Shown piece by piece: positions 62,418-64,000 of a DNA stretch of 64,000 nucleotides. Positions within the stretch are counted from its first letter, which is position 1, and every line of letters starts with the position of its first letter. The stretch spans positions 103,812 to 167,811 of the forward strand of contig BIFV01000001.1 of NCBI GenBank assembly GCA_003990955.1, given 5' to 3'. Source of the stretch: Sporomusaceae bacterium FL31 (GTDB lineage: Bacteria > Bacillota > Negativicutes > DSM-1736 > Dendrosporobacteraceae). A program made the translations under genes and the position numbers. The notes under the pieces were generated by a model. The model had not been told where the DNA came from, did no database searches, and saw nothing but the letters and a program-made list of their open reading frames with translations.

Positions 62418-63752
62418 ATGGAATTTTTAATAGTCAGTTTATGTGTGATTAATTTGATTTTGATAATAGGGGTAATATTCTTCCAAATTCGTATGGCCAA
62501 TCATCGTAAAGATTGGACAATTGGTATTTATGGAGTAGAGAAGAGTTTAGAAAGAATCGAAAAATTATTGCAGGATGAATTAGCAAAAAGTCGTTTAGAA
62601 ACTGGACTTAACGCTAAAGGATTACGAGAAGAAGTGTTTAATGCGTTAAATCGATTAAATGAGTCGGTACTACGCCGTATGAGTGAAAATATGACGACTC
62701 AAATGCAACAGTTAGACAGTTTTGCAAAGCAGTTAAGTCATCTTACTCAGTCAAATGAGCAGCGTATGGATAAAATGAGAGAAACTGTTGAGGGGCAGTT
62801 AAAGGCCATTCAGCAGGACAATACTATAAAATTGGAAGAAATGCGTAAAACTGTTGATGAAAAATTAAACGTTACTTTAGAGAAAAGACTTGGCGAAAGT
62901 TTCCGGCTAGTCAGTGAGCGCCTTGAACTTGTTCATAAGGGACTTGGGGAAATGCAGAGTCTTGCTTTAGGTGTAGGCGACTTAAAGCGTGTGCTTACCA
63001 ATGTCAAAACACGGGGAATTTGGGGTGAGATGCAGCTTGGTAGTTTACTTGAACAAATCTTGACCATCGAGCAATATGCGCAAAATATCGCAACTAAGCC
63101 TGGTAGTTCCGAGCGAGTCGAGTTTGCAATCAAATTGCCTGGCCGGGCTAAAGATGGAGATGTTGTTTGGTTACCAATTGATGCCAAATTTCCTCAAGAA
63201 GATTATCAACGACTCTTGGATGCACAAGAGCAAGGCGATTTTTCCTTGGCAGAGGAAACGGCCAAAGCTCTTGAGAGTAGAATTAAAAACGAAGCGAAAA
63301 ATATTGCGAATAAATATATCAGCGTTCCAGCCACTACAGACTTTGCTATATTGTTCTTACCAACTGAAGGGTTGTACGCTGAGGTTTTGCGTCGTCCTGG
63401 TTTATGTGATATATTAATGCGGGAATATAAGATTATTGTTACAGGACCTACCACACTCGCTGCATTATTGAATAGTCTACAAATGGGCTTCAGGACTTTA
63501 GCCATTGAAAAACGCAGTTCTGAAGTATGGAATATTCTTGGTGCTGTGAAAAGTGAATTTGGTAAATTTGGTGATCTGCTGGATAAGACACATAAAAAAC
63601 TCCAGGAAGCTAGTAATTCTATTGATACTGCTGCGCGCAAAACGCGAACTATTACGAGAAAACTTAAAGATGTAGAAGAATTGCCTCAAGAAGAAGCCGT
63701 GAATATTTTAGGAACAGCGGCAATTAGTGAAGAGCTGGATAACTGTGATTGA
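62418..63752 (+). CDS. rmuC: DNA recombination protein RmuC
   Basis: 444 residues. N-terminal membrane helix (about 3-23), long coiled coil (about 45-180), then the RmuC nuclease-like domain with TRGIWGEMQLGSLLEQIL, IDAKFPQEDYQRLL and FLPTEGLYAEVL. Limits recombination at inverted repeats by an unknown mechanism. Confidence 0.92.
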   Translation: MEFLIVSLCVINLILIIGVIFFQIRMANHRKDWTIGIYGVEKSLERIEKLLQDELAKSRLETGLNAKGLREEVFNALNRLNESVLRRMSENMTTQMQQLDSFAKQLSHLTQSNEQRMDKMRETVEGQLKAIQQDNTIKLEEMRKTVDEKLNVTLEKRLGESFRLVSERLELVHKGLGEMQSLALGVGDLKRVLTNVKTRGIWGEMQLGSLLEQILTIEQYAQNIATKPGSSERVEFAIKLPGRAKDGDVVWLPIDAKFPQEDYQRLLDAQEQGDFSLAEETAKALESRIKNEAKNIANKYISVPATTDFAILFLPTEGLYAEVLRRPGLCDILMREYKIIVTGPTTLAALLNSLQMGFRTLAIEKRSSEVWNILGAVKSEFGKFGDLLDKTHKKLQEASNSIDTAARKTRTITRKLKDVEELPQEEAVNILGTAAISEELDNCD

Positions 63753-63820
63753 TTCATTGCTGGGGTGTGCTAATCGAGAAGGTTTGTTTCACTTTGACTT
63801 ATATATCAAGAATTTACTAA

Positions 63821-63850
63821 TTGACACATGTTGACCTAAAATGATATTAT
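63821..63850 (+). promoter_or_regulatory. probable rRNA operon promoter P1
   Basis: TTGACA (63821-63826), 18-bp spacer, TATTAT (63845-63850). Confidence 0.65.
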
Positions 63851-63916
63851 AAATAAGTCGCTGCACGGCAAGGTAAAATTACCCAGCCGCTGCAGTGTGA
63901 ATATCAAAAAAATATG

Positions 63917-63945
63917 TTGACATGATAAAATGATTATGTTAACAT
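63917..63945 (+). promoter_or_regulatory. probable rRNA operon promoter P2 and leader
   Basis: TTGACA (63917-63922), 17-bp spacer, TAACAT (63940-63945). The downstream GCTGTCA/TGGCAGC hairpin and the ending TTCCCTGAAAAC resemble leaders before 16S rRNA genes. The rRNA itself is outside the window. Confidence 0.65.
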
Positions 63946-64000
63946 AGATAAGCTGTCAGATGGCAGCAAACAAAGCAACAAAAGTGTTCCCTGAAAACTA

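Overview
The window is a stretch of a low-GC, anaerobic, Firmicutes-type chromosome. The family-level guess is Negativicutes/Sporomusaceae. That is an inference from a PyrR-attenuated pyr operon with pyrK and a class-1B pyrD, a FosX-type VOC enzyme, corrinoid methyltransferase genes, AGGAGG-type ribosome binding sites with many TTG/GTG starts, and TTGACA-N17-TATTAT promoters. No phage, transposon or CRISPR array was seen.

Region 1 (1-2000): the tail of an alpha/beta hydrolase, then a NifX/NifB-like cofactor-binding protein, TrmO and a small radical SAM protein.

Region 2 (2008-14092) is the most unusual part. A strong promoter is followed by a roughly 270-nt leader holding two strong intrinsic terminators. 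Then comes an 11-gene, one-strand operon: one corrinoid protein, two UroD-type (MtaA/CmuA-like) methyltransferases, a 2Fe-2S/ASKHA reductive activator, a DUF1847 metal-binding protein, a SsuABC/TauABC-type ABC transporter, a third UroD-type methyltransferase, and a pair of nitrogenase component-1-like subunits (NifD-like and NifK-like). It ends in a 20-bp terminator. No NifH-like reductase gene is visible. The layout suggests uptake of a small, probably methylated compound, methyl transfer to a corrinoid protein, and a nitrogenase-like reduction. The substrate is unknown.

Region 3 (14200-31800): fosX, a class-III aminotransferase, a tandem-domain U32 protein, an ABC_sub_bind protein without signal peptide, dnaE, a YdcF protein, a DUF2007 protein, pyruvate kinase, a helical hypothetical protein, an acyltransferase, a Bcp-type peroxiredoxin, a YgjP-like metallopeptidase, a phage-ABA-sandwich-like protein, a hemerythrin and several very small proteins.

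Region 4 (31800-44700): an exact 372-bp-offset tandem duplication of a 37-residue membrane protein gene with its promoter, operator-like palindrome and terminator; an ASCH-like protein; tRNA-Leu(CAA); recA with a LexA box inside its promoter; a PAS histidine kinase; an L,D-transpeptidase; polA-mutM-coaE; a lytic transglycosylase; an oligopeptide-binding lipoprotein.

Region 5 (44700-54900): tRNA-Leu(CAG), then a pyrimidine operon (pyrB-pyrC-carA-carB-pyrK-pyrD-pyrF-pyrE). Its leader has two promoters and three PyrR-binding-type hairpins, and the antiterminator pairing can be read directly.

Region 6 (54900-64000): a tRNA cluster (Asp, Gly, Trp), a DUF1540 protein, a second SsuABC-type transporter on the minus strand, thiD, a CheY-like regulator, a second tRNA cluster (Asp, Phe, Gly, Cys, Leu), a zinc-ribbon-like hypothetical protein, a YjbQ protein and rmuC. 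The window ends in a leader with tandem promoters that looks like the start of an rRNA operon, with the rRNA gene lying beyond the edge.
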